Shown piece after piece: positions 28,843 to 38,537 of a stretch of 64,000 nucleotides of DNA. This DNA is from Bacteroidetes bacterium HGW-Bacteroidetes-5 (GTDB lineage Bacteria; Bacteroidota; Bacteroidia; Bacteroidales; UBA932), in the NCBI GenBank assembly GCA_002842515.1, contig PHDC01000001.1, positions 992,001 through 1,056,000 on the forward strand. The letters run 5' to 3'. Both the position numbers and the translations under genes were made by a program. Each line of letters opens with the position of its first letter. The first letter of the stretch is position 1. A model generated the notes under the pieces. That model saw nothing but the letters and a program-made list of their open reading frames with translations. It made no database searches and was not told the origin of the DNA.

Positions 28843-30207
28843 ATGCAAATAGAGAAACTCATAATAAAAGGACTTTACGGTTATATCGACAAGGAAATCA
28901 ACTTCTTTAAGGACCTTACTCTGCTTGTTGGAATAAATGGCTCTGGTAAGACAAGTATTTTAAATATTCTTAATTGGATTATAAAGCCCTCAATACCTAA
29001 CTTATGTGTAACAGAATTTACTTCAATTGAGCTTTTTTTTAAGCTAAAGGGAGTAAGTTATCATATTGTATGCAAACATAATAAGGCAACATTTAAATAT
29101 GTAGTATTAAGTGAAAAAGAAAAATACCACCCTTTAAGTGTCAGAATAAAAACTGCTCCTAAAGAAATAAAAAACGATGATGTTTTAAAAATTAACTTAT
29201 TTCAATCATATTCAGCCTTATTACCAGATGAAAAAGAAAAAAAAACATGGAACTTAATATCCACTTTTCCTAATCCAACAATCATTGGACTTGACAGAAA
29301 TTTATACACAGAGGAATCTGAAAGAATTTATATTGAAGAATCACTAAGAGGTAAGATATATAAAAAGCAAAGTGGGCCAATTATATCGCCATTGGACAGA
29401 GTAAAAGAAATTGTAAATAGAGAATATCGAAAGAGAAAGAATTTAGTATTAAATTTAACTAATAATTTAAAAAATCATCTAATGCTTTCGACATTTGAAG
29501 GAGGAATTACTTTAGAATCCTTCACAGCTGGAATTCGTCAAAAACTAAATCTAGCCCAAATTGAAATTGCAGAAAAAAGAGTAAAAGAATATTTTCTCAA
29601 ATTTGAATCCAAATTATTTTCTACTTCAGAACAAGATTCTATCACAAAATTCTTTACACATCTTAAAGAAATAACGTTACAATATCAAAAAAATCCGCAT
29701 GATGACCGAGTTAAACTATTATATGGATTAAATGCAAGCCAATTTCTAAAAGTCAATAAACTATTAAAAGAATTTGTAAAATTTGATACTGATTCATCTA
29801 GGGTACTAGAAGGTATAAATCAATATATTGTTACACTTAACTATTTCTTGAAAGATTCTGCAAAACAACTAATTTTTAATGAAGAAACATCTGAACTTTC
29901 TTTTAACACATTAGACCGTCAAGGGAATGTTATAACAGAATTTAAAGACATAAAATTTCTTTCATCTGGGGAGCAGCAAATATTAATTTTATTTTCATAT
30001 ATAGCATTTAACAGTGATGACGGCCGCATATTCATTATTGACGAACCCGAACTTTCTCTTCATATAAAGTGGCAAGAGGACTTTCTTGATAATTTAGAAA
30101 AGATAACCCCAAAATCCACACAATTAATACTAGCGACACATTCCCCGATTTTGGCAGGTAAGAAGAAAGAAAAGGCTAAAGTTTTATTACCTTATAATGT
30201 AAATTAA
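28843..30207 (+). CDS. AAA/ABC-type ATPase of a two-gene defence system (PARIS AriA-like)
   Basis: A 454-residue SMC/ABC-like ATPase. Walker A GINGSGKT is at residues 30-37, the ABC signature LSSGEQQ at 373-379, Walker B IFIIDEPELSLH with Asp400 and Glu401, and the switch His433 in LATHSP. The middle is a helical/coiled insert. ATPases of this build next to a DUF4435 protein are the A component of PARIS (phage anti-restriction-induced system) and relatives, where the ATPase holds the nuclease inactive until a phage anti-restriction protein is met. The next gene, 1 nt away, is a DUF4435 protein and a restriction-modification gene lies 5 kb downstream, both consistent. The specific PARIS assignment is inference; ATPase identity is firm. 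Confidence 0.8.
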   Translation: MQIEKLIIKGLYGYIDKEINFFKDLTLLVGINGSGKTSILNILNWIIKPSIPNLCVTEFTSIELFFKLKGVSYHIVCKHNKATFKYVVLSEKEKYHPLSVRIKTAPKEIKNDDVLKINLFQSYSALLPDEKEKKTWNLISTFPNPTIIGLDRNLYTEESERIYIEESLRGKIYKKQSGPIISPLDRVKEIVNREYRKRKNLVLNLTNNLKNHLMLSTFEGGITLESFTAGIRQKLNLAQIEIAEKRVKEYFLKFESKLFSTSEQDSITKFFTHLKEITLQYQKNPHDDRVKLLYGLNASQFLKVNKLLKEFVKFDTDSSRVLEGINQYIVTLNYFLKDSAKQLIFNEETSELSFNTLDRQGNVITEFKDIKFLSSGEQQILILFSYIAFNSDDGRIFIIDEPELSLHIKWQEDFLDNLEKITPKSTQLILATHSPILAGKKKEKAKVLLPYNVN

Positions 30208-30208
30208 T

Positions 30209-31063
30209 ATGGAGTTTGGGTTTCCTGAAATTACAGATTCTTTTTTAAGAGGGCAAAATATCGTTTATACACAATTCAACGATGTAGAATTCTATGTTGA
30301 AGACGTTAAACAAGAAAATTTCTATTTCGAAATTTTAAAAAAATTATTTCCTGACATAAAATTTGAAAAAATATTCCCGTTAGGTGGCAAGCCAAATGTG
30401 TTTACTGATGCTGCTTTAAATCTCGGAAATAAAAAGAAAGTTTATATAGTAGACCTTGATTTTGATGAAATTCTAAATATTAGAAATACTGCAACTAATA
30501 TTTTTTATTTAGAAAAGTATAGCATTGAAAATTATTTGCTTGACTTTGATGCAATTAAAAAAATAATAATAGAACAAAGACCTAAAATTAAACATCATGA
30601 AATTGAAAATACATTTGATATCAATTCATTCTTCGTTGAATGTCATTCGCTTTTTTCAGATCTAATTTGCTATTACATTACTATACAAAAACATGAATTA
30701 GGTATTGAAAACGTTAACTGTGATGCCGCACGGTTTTGTAGCTTTAATACTATACCAGCAACATTAAAAATAGAACAAGTAAATCAATATCGTCAACAAA
30801 TTGAAGGTTCACTAAGAATAAAAAGTTCAAAACTAAAATTAAATGCTCAACTTAAGACATTCAAAAAATATTTACGGAATGTTTCTAATTCTCTTAACAA
30901 TATTCCAGGCAAGTATATTTTGAACTTTCTAAAATATAGAATTGAACATCTTTTTAGTTTATCCCAAATGACACTTGAATCATTTACTTACAGACTTGCA
31001 AGAAATTGTGAATTTAAAGAACTGGCTTTTTTAAAACAACGTGTAACTAGTTATATCGAATGA
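30209..31063 (+). CDS. DUF4435 (TOPRIM-like) effector, PARIS AriB-like
   Basis: A 284-residue DUF4435 protein. The TOPRIM-type acidic residues are visible: Glu31 in FYVEDVKQE and the DxD motif in VYIVDLDFDE (Asp82, Asp84), followed by the family segment FYLEKYSIENYLLD. DUF4435 proteins are the B component of PARIS, where the freed TOPRIM nuclease cuts host tRNA and stops phage growth. It directly follows the ATPase gene, and its stop codon overlaps a 33-codon frame by ATGA. Base composition is strongly AT-rich, as in the rest of the island. It could also belong to a related, undescribed ATPase-TOPRIM pair. Confidence 0.78.
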   Translation: MEFGFPEITDSFLRGQNIVYTQFNDVEFYVEDVKQENFYFEILKKLFPDIKFEKIFPLGGKPNVFTDAALNLGNKKKVYIVDLDFDEILNIRNTATNIFYLEKYSIENYLLDFDAIKKIIIEQRPKIKHHEIENTFDINSFFVECHSLFSDLICYYITIQKHELGIENVNCDAARFCSFNTIPATLKIEQVNQYRQQIEGSLRIKSSKLKLNAQLKTFKKYLRNVSNSLNNIPGKYILNFLKYRIEHLFSLSQMTLESFTYRLARNCEFKELAFLKQRVTSYIE

Positions 31064-31161
31064 GAAAAGCAACCGATAAAAGCGACTACAAAAAAATGGC
31101 AATTCAGTGGTTAAATGAAATTTTGTCTTTTGTATCAAGTTCTTTGTTAGCAGACATTTAA
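31060..31161 (+). CDS. Possible 33-residue ORF overlapping the DUF4435 gene (or gene remnant)
   Basis: ATG at 31060 overlaps the DUF4435 stop as ATGA and opens a 33-codon frame (MRKATDKSDYKK... ending SSSLLADI). The coupling makes translation plausible. The first residues recall the start of GNAT acetyltransferases, so it may equally be the remnant of a decayed gene. The following 72 nt to the next gene hold nothing I recognise. Confidence 0.3.
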   Translation: MRKATDKSDYKKMAIQWLNEILSFVSSSLLADI

Positions 31162-31233
31162 TTGCTTCGAAATCGTCAACTGTTTGTAGCTGTGAAACGT
31201 TTACAATGCTAAAAAGACCTATTTAACTAACAT

Positions 31234-32424
31234 ATGAATATGATTTATACTGACTTTTCGGCAAAAGAACCATCTCTGGGTTACATCTATCAGATAAAGT
31301 ATGCATTATTATTATTATTAACTAATGCCCGCGAACTTAATAAACCAAAATTACGAATCGAAAACTTAGACGATGTTGAAATTGAAGATATTAATTCATT
31401 AAATTTATATCAGACCAAACTTCATATAAAAAATAAGGCTAATCTGACTGATGCAAGTGTGGACTTTTGGAAAACAATCAGAATTTGGTCAGAGCATATT
31501 ACAAAAGGATTGATTGACATTGATTCGACAATATTTAATTTAATTACAACAGAAAATGTACCCGAAACAAGTTTATTGCACAAATTTGTTGAAAATAATT
31601 ATTCCGAAAAAGAAATAGATGAAATAGTTAAGAACCTAGACTTAATAACTGAAAACTCAGACAATCAAACTAACAAAAAGGCATACAAAGAATTTCAGAA
31701 ACTTTCTCTTGAAACAAAAAAGAAAATTGTAAAAAATATTCGAATAATTGATAACACGATAAGTATTGAGGATATTGATAGTAAAATTAAGAAACAGCTT
31801 ATTCTATCATCTTACCCAGACCATTTAGATGCTTTTCTCGAAATATTAGATGGTTGGTGGTTAAAGAAAGCTATAGAGAATTTGCTATCAAAGAGCGACT
31901 ACATTAATGCAGAGGAACTTCTGCTTAAAATAGCAAATATCAGAGATTCGTTCAACTCAGATAATTTGCCTAACCACTTCCCAGAGCCATTGGAGATTAA
32001 TGACGAGGATGTAGATGTTCTTAAAGAAAAAAAATTCCTCAAACAGCTTGAAATTATTCAAGTTAACATCAATTCAAGAGCGGTTAAAAGAGCTATTAGT
32101 GATTTTAGAAGAGCTTTTGAACAAAGGTCAAAATGGCTCAGACTTCATTTATTAAATCCTGAAGAAGAAGAAGAATACGATAAAAAGCTTCAAGATTACT
32201 GGCGAAATATTTTTGAAATTCTATGTGATGAAGCAGAAGATAAAAGTCAGGAAGAATTAATCGCTTTAGGAAAAAGTTTTTATATTGACAAATTTGCAAA
32301 AAATTGTCCGCAAATTAAGATTAGAGAAAAATTTAATGAAGACTTTCTAACTCGTGGTAGCTATCAAATGCTCTCAGATATAAAAAAAGTAGGTTGGCAT
32401 CCAAATTATAAAGACAAAATATGA
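31234..32424 (+). CDS. ABC-three-component system effector-type protein (Cap4-like nuclease domain)
   Basis: A 396-residue protein, first gene of a three-gene set. The N-terminal about 90 residues follow the pattern of Cap4/DUF4297-type PD-(D/E)xK nucleases: SLGYIYQIKYALLLLL, then Glu43 and Asp46/Asp47 (IENLDDVEIED) and the QxK motif QTK at 60-62, followed by DFWKTIRIWSEH. The rest is helical and charged and matches the C-terminal part of proteins annotated as ABC-three component system. In the published computational description of ABC-3C systems this gene carries the toxic enzymatic domain. Its 3' end overlaps the next gene by ATGA. Nuclease activity is a prediction from the motif pattern. 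Confidence 0.7.
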   Translation: MNMIYTDFSAKEPSLGYIYQIKYALLLLLTNARELNKPKLRIENLDDVEIEDINSLNLYQTKLHIKNKANLTDASVDFWKTIRIWSEHITKGLIDIDSTIFNLITTENVPETSLLHKFVENNYSEKEIDEIVKNLDLITENSDNQTNKKAYKEFQKLSLETKKKIVKNIRIIDNTISIEDIDSKIKKQLILSSYPDHLDAFLEILDGWWLKKAIENLLSKSDYINAEELLLKIANIRDSFNSDNLPNHFPEPLEINDEDVDVLKEKKFLKQLEIIQVNINSRAVKRAISDFRRAFEQRSKWLRLHLLNPEEEEEYDKKLQDYWRNIFEILCDEAEDKSQEELIALGKSFYIDKFAKNCPQIKIREKFNEDFLTRGSYQMLSDIKKVGWHPNYKDKI

Positions 32425-32915
32425 AAACACCTTGGGACGATCGGAATATAATAGTTGCAAATTTATTTAATCCAGCTTTTTGCGGGGAAATAATAAGAAT
32501 TGTTGCCAATAGTTATAATAAGCACACAAATACTAAATTTCCCTTTGCTTTTTCTTTTATTGTGCTTCCTATTCTTTTACACAAACAAACAAGGTTAAAG
32601 ATGCCACGAACTACTAGAACCTATTTTTTTGCTTGGGTTGAAGAAAATGATAGTTTGTTTTATGATTTTTCTATAAGGACAAAAAGCATGGTCAAGTATA
32701 CAAAAGAAGCTCTTTCGTTTTTATTGGCATACAAAAGAATTGAATTAACTGAATATGGCCATATTGTTACACAAGAAGTTAGGGTCAAGCAAATAAATAA
32801 TAATGACCATCAAGAGTACAATGAAATAGTAAAAAAAGCTGAAATGCTAGGTAAATGGTTAGCTACAACTAGTGAAGTAAAATCAATCTATTCATTTTTT
32901 AGAATAACACCATAG
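32421..32915 (+). CDS. ABC-three-component system middle component
   Basis: A 164-residue protein between the nuclease-like protein and the DUF3732 ATPase, coupled on both sides (4-nt overlap upstream, 3-nt gap downstream). The sequence features IVANLFNPAFCGEIIRIVANSYN, PFAFSFIVLPILLHKQTRLKMP and, near the end, EMLGKWLATTSEVKSIYSFFRITP, which fit the winged-helix-like middle components of ABC-3C systems that link effector and ATPase. No catalytic motif is visible. Assignment rests mostly on gene order plus resemblance. Confidence 0.72.
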   Translation: MKTPWDDRNIIVANLFNPAFCGEIIRIVANSYNKHTNTKFPFAFSFIVLPILLHKQTRLKMPRTTRTYFFAWVEENDSLFYDFSIRTKSMVKYTKEALSFLLAYKRIELTEYGHIVTQEVRVKQINNNDHQEYNEIVKKAEMLGKWLATTSEVKSIYSFFRITP

Positions 32916-32918
32916 ATT

Positions 32919-34850
32919 ATGCAACTTAATAAAATTGTTTTATATAGCCTTGATGGCAAAAAACGGATTTTACCATTTGAATTAGGTAAAGTAAACATCA
33001 TTACGGGGGAATCAAAATCTGGTAAGTCTGCATTAATTGAAATTGTCAATTATTGTCTTGCATCATCAAGTTGTGATATACCCGAGGGTATAATTCGAGA
33101 TTCAGTTTCCTATTTTTCAATTTGTATCACATTTAATGATGGGGAAACTGTTTTTATTGGTAGAGAAAATCCAAATATAAAAGGAATTCATGCATCTTCT
33201 ACTGTATGTCTAATTAGAAACATAAAAGAAGAGCTTCCAGAATTAAATACAATTAGTCCTAATCTAAATATTGATACATTAAAAGAGTTTTTAACAAGAA
33301 AAATTGGCATCACAGAAAATTTGCATATTCCAGATTCTCTAACACGAGAGCCTTTAAAAGCAAATTTTAAGCATTCAAGGTTTTATTGTTATCAACCTCA
33401 ATATTTAGTAGCAGACCCATATCAATTATTTTACAATCAAAATAAAGATTTTGTTCCGCAATCAATAAAAGATACTTTACCTTATTTTTTAGGTGCAGTT
33501 AATGAAGAATCACTATTAATTGAGAGCGAAATCACGCAGTTAAAAAAGCAATTAAATAGACTTGTTCGAGAAAAAAAAGAATCGGATAAAATTAAGTCAG
33601 AGGGAATTAGTCAAGCCTATTCATTAATTGAGGAAGCTAAGGAAATTGGACTTTTAGATAGAAATACAAAACCCACAAATCAAAAAGAAGCTTACAAAAA
33701 TTTAGAATTAGTTGCAAATTGGGAATATCAACCCCTTAAAGCAAAGGCAGAAAATTCTGCATTAAAAGAATTAATCGATAAAAGAAATGAGCTCAAAATT
33801 GAACTTGGTAAAATATCCGATAATAGAAAAGCTGCAACTGATTATTTGAAAAATTCTTTTGGCTATTCAACAGAAGCAAAACAACAAGAAATTCGTTTAG
33901 AATCTATAAATATCTACAATACAGAAATTGAGTTTAACGCAAATTGCTGTCCGTTATGTGAAAGCCAACTCGAAGTACCTATACCGACCATAGAAAACAT
34001 TAATAATTCATTGCTGAGTATTAAAAATGATTTGAAGTTCACAAAAGCAGAAAGTCCTAGGATACAATCCTATATAGACACTATTGATTCTCAATATCAT
34101 GATATTGAATCGGAGCTTAAAAAAACAGAGAAAAGCATTTCAGCCTTGTATATAGAAAATGAAAAAGCAAGGACAATGCGAGATTTAAATATTAGAAGAG
34201 GAAAAATTATTGGGAGAGTTAGTTTGTTCTTAGAAAGTGTAGAGCATGACGTTGAATTTGAAAATATTGATTCAAAGATAAACAACATAAAAGTAAGAAT
34301 CATTGAGCTTGAGAATTCGATAGATAGTGAAAATGCAAAAGAAATATTGATGTCTATTTTAAATAAGATAAACCTTCAAATGAGCATGTGGGTAAAAGAA
34401 TTAGATGTTGAGTATGAAAACGACCCAATTAGATTTGATTTAAATAAGTTGACAATGTACATTGATACGGATACTAAGCCAATTGCGCTTCCTCAAATTG
34501 GTAGTGGAGCTAATTGGGTTGCATATCATCTTTTATTGATTTTTGCATTGCATCAACATTTCATTCAATCAAATAGACCGGTTCCTAGATTTATAATAAT
34601 TGACCAACCAACTCAAGTTTACTACCCCCCAGAGAAAACAAACGATTTAGTAGAAGTTAGTACTGACGAAATTGCAGTTAGCAAAATGTTTGATTTTATA
34701 TTTAAAGTAGTGACTTCTCTATCACCTAATTTACAAGTAATAATAACAGACCACGCATTTTTAAAAAATGATAATTTTATAAATTCGGTTATAGAAGTTT
34801 GGCGTGACGGACTGAAATTAATACCGAATGATTGGGGAAAAATAGAATAA
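32919..34850 (+). CDS. DUF3732 SMC-like ATPase of the ABC-three-component system
   Basis: A 643-residue Rad50/SMC-like ATPase. The N-terminus KVNIITGESKSGKSALIEIVNYCLA holds the Walker A (GESKSGKS), typical of DUF3732. Long coiled-coil segments with many Lys/Glu/Ile lie at about 190-520, interrupted near 350 by a CxxC zinc-hook-like element (CCPLCESQL). The C-terminal part has the signature-like LPQIGSGANWVAYHL, a Walker B region RFIIIDQPTQVYYPP and the His-switch ITDHAFL. In ABC-3C systems this ATPase is thought to sense invader DNA or its state and license the effector. It ends the three-gene set; a 189-nt gap separates it from the next gene. Confidence 0.88.
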   Translation: MQLNKIVLYSLDGKKRILPFELGKVNIITGESKSGKSALIEIVNYCLASSSCDIPEGIIRDSVSYFSICITFNDGETVFIGRENPNIKGIHASSTVCLIRNIKEELPELNTISPNLNIDTLKEFLTRKIGITENLHIPDSLTREPLKANFKHSRFYCYQPQYLVADPYQLFYNQNKDFVPQSIKDTLPYFLGAVNEESLLIESEITQLKKQLNRLVREKKESDKIKSEGISQAYSLIEEAKEIGLLDRNTKPTNQKEAYKNLELVANWEYQPLKAKAENSALKELIDKRNELKIELGKISDNRKAATDYLKNSFGYSTEAKQQEIRLESINIYNTEIEFNANCCPLCESQLEVPIPTIENINNSLLSIKNDLKFTKAESPRIQSYIDTIDSQYHDIESELKKTEKSISALYIENEKARTMRDLNIRRGKIIGRVSLFLESVEHDVEFENIDSKINNIKVRIIELENSIDSENAKEILMSILNKINLQMSMWVKELDVEYENDPIRFDLNKLTMYIDTDTKPIALPQIGSGANWVAYHLLLIFALHQHFIQSNRPVPRFIIIDQPTQVYYPPEKTNDLVEVSTDEIAVSKMFDFIFKVVTSLSPNLQVIITDHAFLKNDNFINSVIEVWRDGLKLIPNDWGKIE

Positions 34851-35039
34851 GAAGAAAACACAACCCTGTTAAGTAGAACTTTATGCGGCAAGTAGTGACT
34901 AGCCCTGAAGTCTGTATTGAACTAAATTTTGGACAGTTTGAGAAATGCCCTCAAACCAAAGATTTTGAAAATAGTTCAATCCTATAGCCTTACAACAAGA
35001 ATAATTGTACATTTAAGGACTAAATTGAATTAAGAGAAA

Positions 35040-37781
35040 ATGGTTTTAAGCTGGAATGAAATAAAAGACAGAGCTTTAAATTTCTCAAAAGAATGGGAAG
35101 ACACTTCAAACGAAGATGCTGACGCGAAACCGTTTTTGGTGGAGTTTTTTAACGTTTTTGGCATTAGTAGTAAACGTGTTGGTACTTTTGAGCATAGAGT
35201 TAAAAAACTGGACGAAAAAGACGGTTATATTGACTTGCTTTGGAAAGGAACAATCTTAATTGAAATGAAAAGTCGAGGTAAAAACCTTGACAAAGCATAT
35301 AAACAAGCAATTGACTATACACACGGACTAAAACAATATGAATTACCCAAGTACATTCTTGTTTCTGACTTTGAAAACTTTCGGCTTTACGACATTGAAG
35401 ATGATAAGCATTTAGAATTTAAACTAAAGGACTTTATAAACAACGTTCAGCATTTCGGATACATTTTAGGCTATCAAAAAAAAGTTTACAAAGAGCAAGA
35501 CCCTGCTAACATTAAAGCAGCGGAATTGATGGGTAAACTTCACGATCGTTTAAAAGAAATTGGTTACACTGGACATCCTCTAGAAGTTTATTTGGTTCGC
35601 ATTTTGTTTTTATTGTTTTCAGAAGATACAACTATCTTCAACAAGCAACAATTTCAAGACTTTATTGAACAACGCACAAATGAAGACGGTAGCGACCTCG
35701 CAGCCAAATTGCAGGAACTATTTCAAGTATTGAATACGCCAAAAGAAGCCCGGTTTAAAAATCTTGATGAAGAACTTGCTGTCTTTCCTTATATAAACGG
35801 GAAACTTTTTGAAGAAATATTGCCAATGGCATGCTTTGACAGCAAAATGCGAAATGCATTGTTAGAATGCAGTTACATTGATTGGAGCAAAATTTCACCT
35901 GCTATTTTCGGTTCAATGTTCCAAAGTGTAATGAACCCAAGCGAAAGAAGGAATTTTGGAGCCCATTATACAAGTGAAACTAACATTCTTAAACTTATTA
36001 AACCCCTTTTTTTAGACGAACTATGGTGTGAATTTGAGAGTATTAAGGACAATAAAAACAAACTACCTGAATTTCACAAGAAACTGAGTACATTCAAATT
36101 CCTTGACCCTGCTTGCGGTTGCGGTAACTTCTTAGTGATCACATATCGTGAATTACGTTTGTTGGAATTAGAGATTTTAAGGGAGTTATATAAATCAGGT
36201 CAAAGAGTTACTGACATTGGAAACATTATTTGGCTTAACATTGACCAATTCTATGGCATTGAGTGCGAAGAATTTCCCGCACGTATAGCAGAGGTTGCAA
36301 TGTGGCTTATTGACCATCAAATGAATATGCTTATAAGCAATGAGTTTGGTCAATATTTCGCACGTTTGCCTTTGAAAAAATCCGCTACAATTATTAACGG
36401 TAACGCATTGCAAACAGATTGGAAAAGTATAGTTTCCAAAAACGAACTTACTTATATTTTTGGAAATCCACCATTCGCAGGTAAACAAGTTCAAAAGCCT
36501 GAACAAAAAGTAGATATGGAAAATATTTTTGAAGGTGTAACTGGTGGTGGAACTTTAGATTATGTAACAGCTTGGTATGTTAAAGCGGCTCAATATATTC
36601 AAGACACAAAAATTAAAGTTGCTTTCGTTTCAACAAATTCAATCACACAAGGCGAGCAAGTTGGAATTATTTGGGGCTTGCTATTCCATAAATACAAAAT
36701 TAAAATCCACTTTGCTCATAGAACTTTTAAATGGGGCAATGAAGCAAAAGGAAATGCAGCTGTTCACGTAGTCATAATCGGCTTCGCCAATTATGATACT
36801 AATGATAAAAGTGTTTTTGAATATGAGGATATAAAAGGCGAAGCACACGTAATCAAAGTGAAGAACATTAATCCTTATTTGGTTGAAGGGAAAGACATGT
36901 TTATCACAACAAGAACGAAGCCTTTATGTAATGTTCCCGAAATCGTAAAAGGTAGCGAAACTACTGACGACGGACATTTTATGTTGACTTTAGAAGAAGT
37001 AAATCAACTAAAAGATAAATGTCCAGAAAGTTCAAAATTTATTAGACCATTTGTTGGAGGAGGCGACTTCATTAACGGAAATGTTAGATATTGTCTATGG
37101 TTAAAAGATGCTCCGTTAAACGAAATTAGGCATATTCCATTCATTCAAGAGCGAATTGAAAGAGTTAAAAACTTTCGATTAGCAAGTACTAAGGCAAGAA
37201 CAAGACATTGGGCAAATTTCCCAACTCTTTTTTCTGAAGATAGACAACCAACGACAAGGTATTTGATGCTTCCAAAAGTTTCATCCGAAAGACGGGTTTA
37301 TATTCCATTTGCTTATGTTGAACCTGAATTTATAATAAATAACACAGCATCATTTATTCCTGATGCAAGTTTATTTCTATTTGGTATTTTGGAAAGCAAG
37401 ATGCATATGGCTTGGATGAGTTATGTTTGTGGAAGAATGAAAAGTGATTTTATATACTCAAATAAAATCGTTTACAACAATTATCCTTGGCCAGAAAATG
37501 TAAATGAAAAGCAAATAAAGGCAGTCGAAAAAGCTGTTGAAAGTATTTTTTTTGCAAGAAATGAATTTCCTACTTATTCACTTGCTGATTTATACGACCC
37601 TTTAACAATGCCCCCAATATTAGTTAAGGCACATCAAGAACTCGACAAGTCCGTTGATTTATGTTACAGACCTCATCCTTTTATAAATGCAGCAAAAAGA
37701 ATTGAGTTTTTATTTGAACTATATGAAAAATATACTGCAGACCTTTTTACAAAAGAGAAGCCTAAAAAGGGGAAAAAATAA
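35040..37781 (+). CDS. MmeI-like single-chain restriction-modification enzyme (Type IIL)
   Basis: A 913-residue fused endonuclease / N6-adenine DNA methyltransferase. The N-terminal nuclease motif is Asp65-X9-Glu75-X-Lys77 (IDLLWKGTILIEMKS), the same spacing as I recall for MmeI (D70, E80, K82), whose length (about 919) is also close. Methyltransferase motif I is DPACGCGNF at 356-364 and motif IV is NPPF at 476-479 (IFGNPPFAGKQ). The C-terminal third contains the target-recognition region starting near RPFVGGGDFINGNVRYCLWL. Such enzymes cut a fixed distance from an asymmetric site and methylate one strand. The stop codon overlaps the next gene start by one base (TAATG), so the enzyme is coupled to the two following genes. 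Recognition sequence is unknown. Confidence 0.9.
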   Translation: MVLSWNEIKDRALNFSKEWEDTSNEDADAKPFLVEFFNVFGISSKRVGTFEHRVKKLDEKDGYIDLLWKGTILIEMKSRGKNLDKAYKQAIDYTHGLKQYELPKYILVSDFENFRLYDIEDDKHLEFKLKDFINNVQHFGYILGYQKKVYKEQDPANIKAAELMGKLHDRLKEIGYTGHPLEVYLVRILFLLFSEDTTIFNKQQFQDFIEQRTNEDGSDLAAKLQELFQVLNTPKEARFKNLDEELAVFPYINGKLFEEILPMACFDSKMRNALLECSYIDWSKISPAIFGSMFQSVMNPSERRNFGAHYTSETNILKLIKPLFLDELWCEFESIKDNKNKLPEFHKKLSTFKFLDPACGCGNFLVITYRELRLLELEILRELYKSGQRVTDIGNIIWLNIDQFYGIECEEFPARIAEVAMWLIDHQMNMLISNEFGQYFARLPLKKSATIINGNALQTDWKSIVSKNELTYIFGNPPFAGKQVQKPEQKVDMENIFEGVTGGGTLDYVTAWYVKAAQYIQDTKIKVAFVSTNSITQGEQVGIIWGLLFHKYKIKIHFAHRTFKWGNEAKGNAAVHVVIIGFANYDTNDKSVFEYEDIKGEAHVIKVKNINPYLVEGKDMFITTRTKPLCNVPEIVKGSETTDDGHFMLTLEEVNQLKDKCPESSKFIRPFVGGGDFINGNVRYCLWLKDAPLNEIRHIPFIQERIERVKNFRLASTKARTRHWANFPTLFSEDRQPTTRYLMLPKVSSERRVYIPFAYVEPEFIINNTASFIPDASLFLFGILESKMHMAWMSYVCGRMKSDFIYSNKIVYNNYPWPENVNEKQIKAVEKAVESIFFARNEFPTYSLADLYDPLTMPPILVKAHQELDKSVDLCYRPHPFINAAKRIEFLFELYEKYTADLFTKEKPKKGKK

Positions 37782-38536
37782 TGGCACAAGACAAAAAAAA
37801 AATACTTTCAGACCATAAACAAGTTGGTAAAAAACTTTTGCCACCTTTTTTAAATTCTTTCCCTAGACAGCTTTACGATTCACCATACTTATGCAAGGTT
37901 CTACCTGAAATTATTTGGCAAGGATTTTTGAATGATAAGTATGGAATTAAGAATTCAGTAGATATAACGTTGTATTTACTTCATGCGATTCATGAAGCAA
38001 CGAAATTAGAAAAGGGGAAACTTTTTTGTTTTATAAGCAATTATGAAATACTTGATGAAAAACATATTGACAAAATACGTTCTCGCTTGTTCTTTAATAA
38101 CAATTATAAAAAATTCCTTGAAGCTATCCAGCCGTTTATAAGTGTATTTCCTGAATGCCCGCTAAGAAAAATATTTTACAATAAAATTCCTGAATATTCC
38201 AAAAAAGATTTGCAATATGTGAAAAACATTACAAAAAAACTATTAAATAATGATAGCAAGGAAACGACTTTAATTTTAGCAAATACATTTTATTTTGCTA
38301 ACCAAATGGGAGTTTTACATTTGACAAAAGACAGTTGTTTACTAAATATGGACGAGGTAATTAATTATCCCGACACTGGCGAATCGAAAAAAATTGCAAG
38401 TTTCCTTCGAGCATCAATTAACCCGTTTGTTGGTAATGATATATATATATATCAAAACAGTATGTGGTCAAAATACTTTTGGAATCGGGCATACCAACTT
38501 GAGCCTTTTAACGTAGATAACTTATATTTCAGCTAA
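37781..38536 (+). CDS. Unrecognised protein coupled to the R-M gene
   Basis: A 251-residue soluble, Lys-rich, mostly helical-looking protein with no signal peptide or membrane helix. I do not recognise a named domain. Notable segments are DHKQVGKKLLPPFLNSF near the N-terminus, VLPEIIWQGFLNDKYG at about 40-56, and VFPECPLRKIF in the middle; I believe the LPPF...LPEIIW pattern recurs in hypothetical proteins but cannot check. It shares the A of the R-M stop (TAATG) and is followed after one base by a DUF5677 gene, so the three genes are a tight operon. A role as partner of either neighbour is inferred from coupling only. Confidence 0.6.
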   Translation: MAQDKKKILSDHKQVGKKLLPPFLNSFPRQLYDSPYLCKVLPEIIWQGFLNDKYGIKNSVDITLYLLHAIHEATKLEKGKLFCFISNYEILDEKHIDKIRSRLFFNNNYKKFLEAIQPFISVFPECPLRKIFYNKIPEYSKKDLQYVKNITKKLLNNDSKETTLILANTFYFANQMGVLHLTKDSCLLNMDEVINYPDTGESKKIASFLRASINPFVGNDIYIYQNSMWSKYFWNRAYQLEPFNVDNLYFS

Positions 38537-38537
38537 A

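Noticed and set aside
34883-34987. 34-codon frame between the DUF3732 and MmeI-like genes
   Set aside because: No coupling, no recognisable composition, and a random short frame is expected in a 189-nt AT-rich gap.
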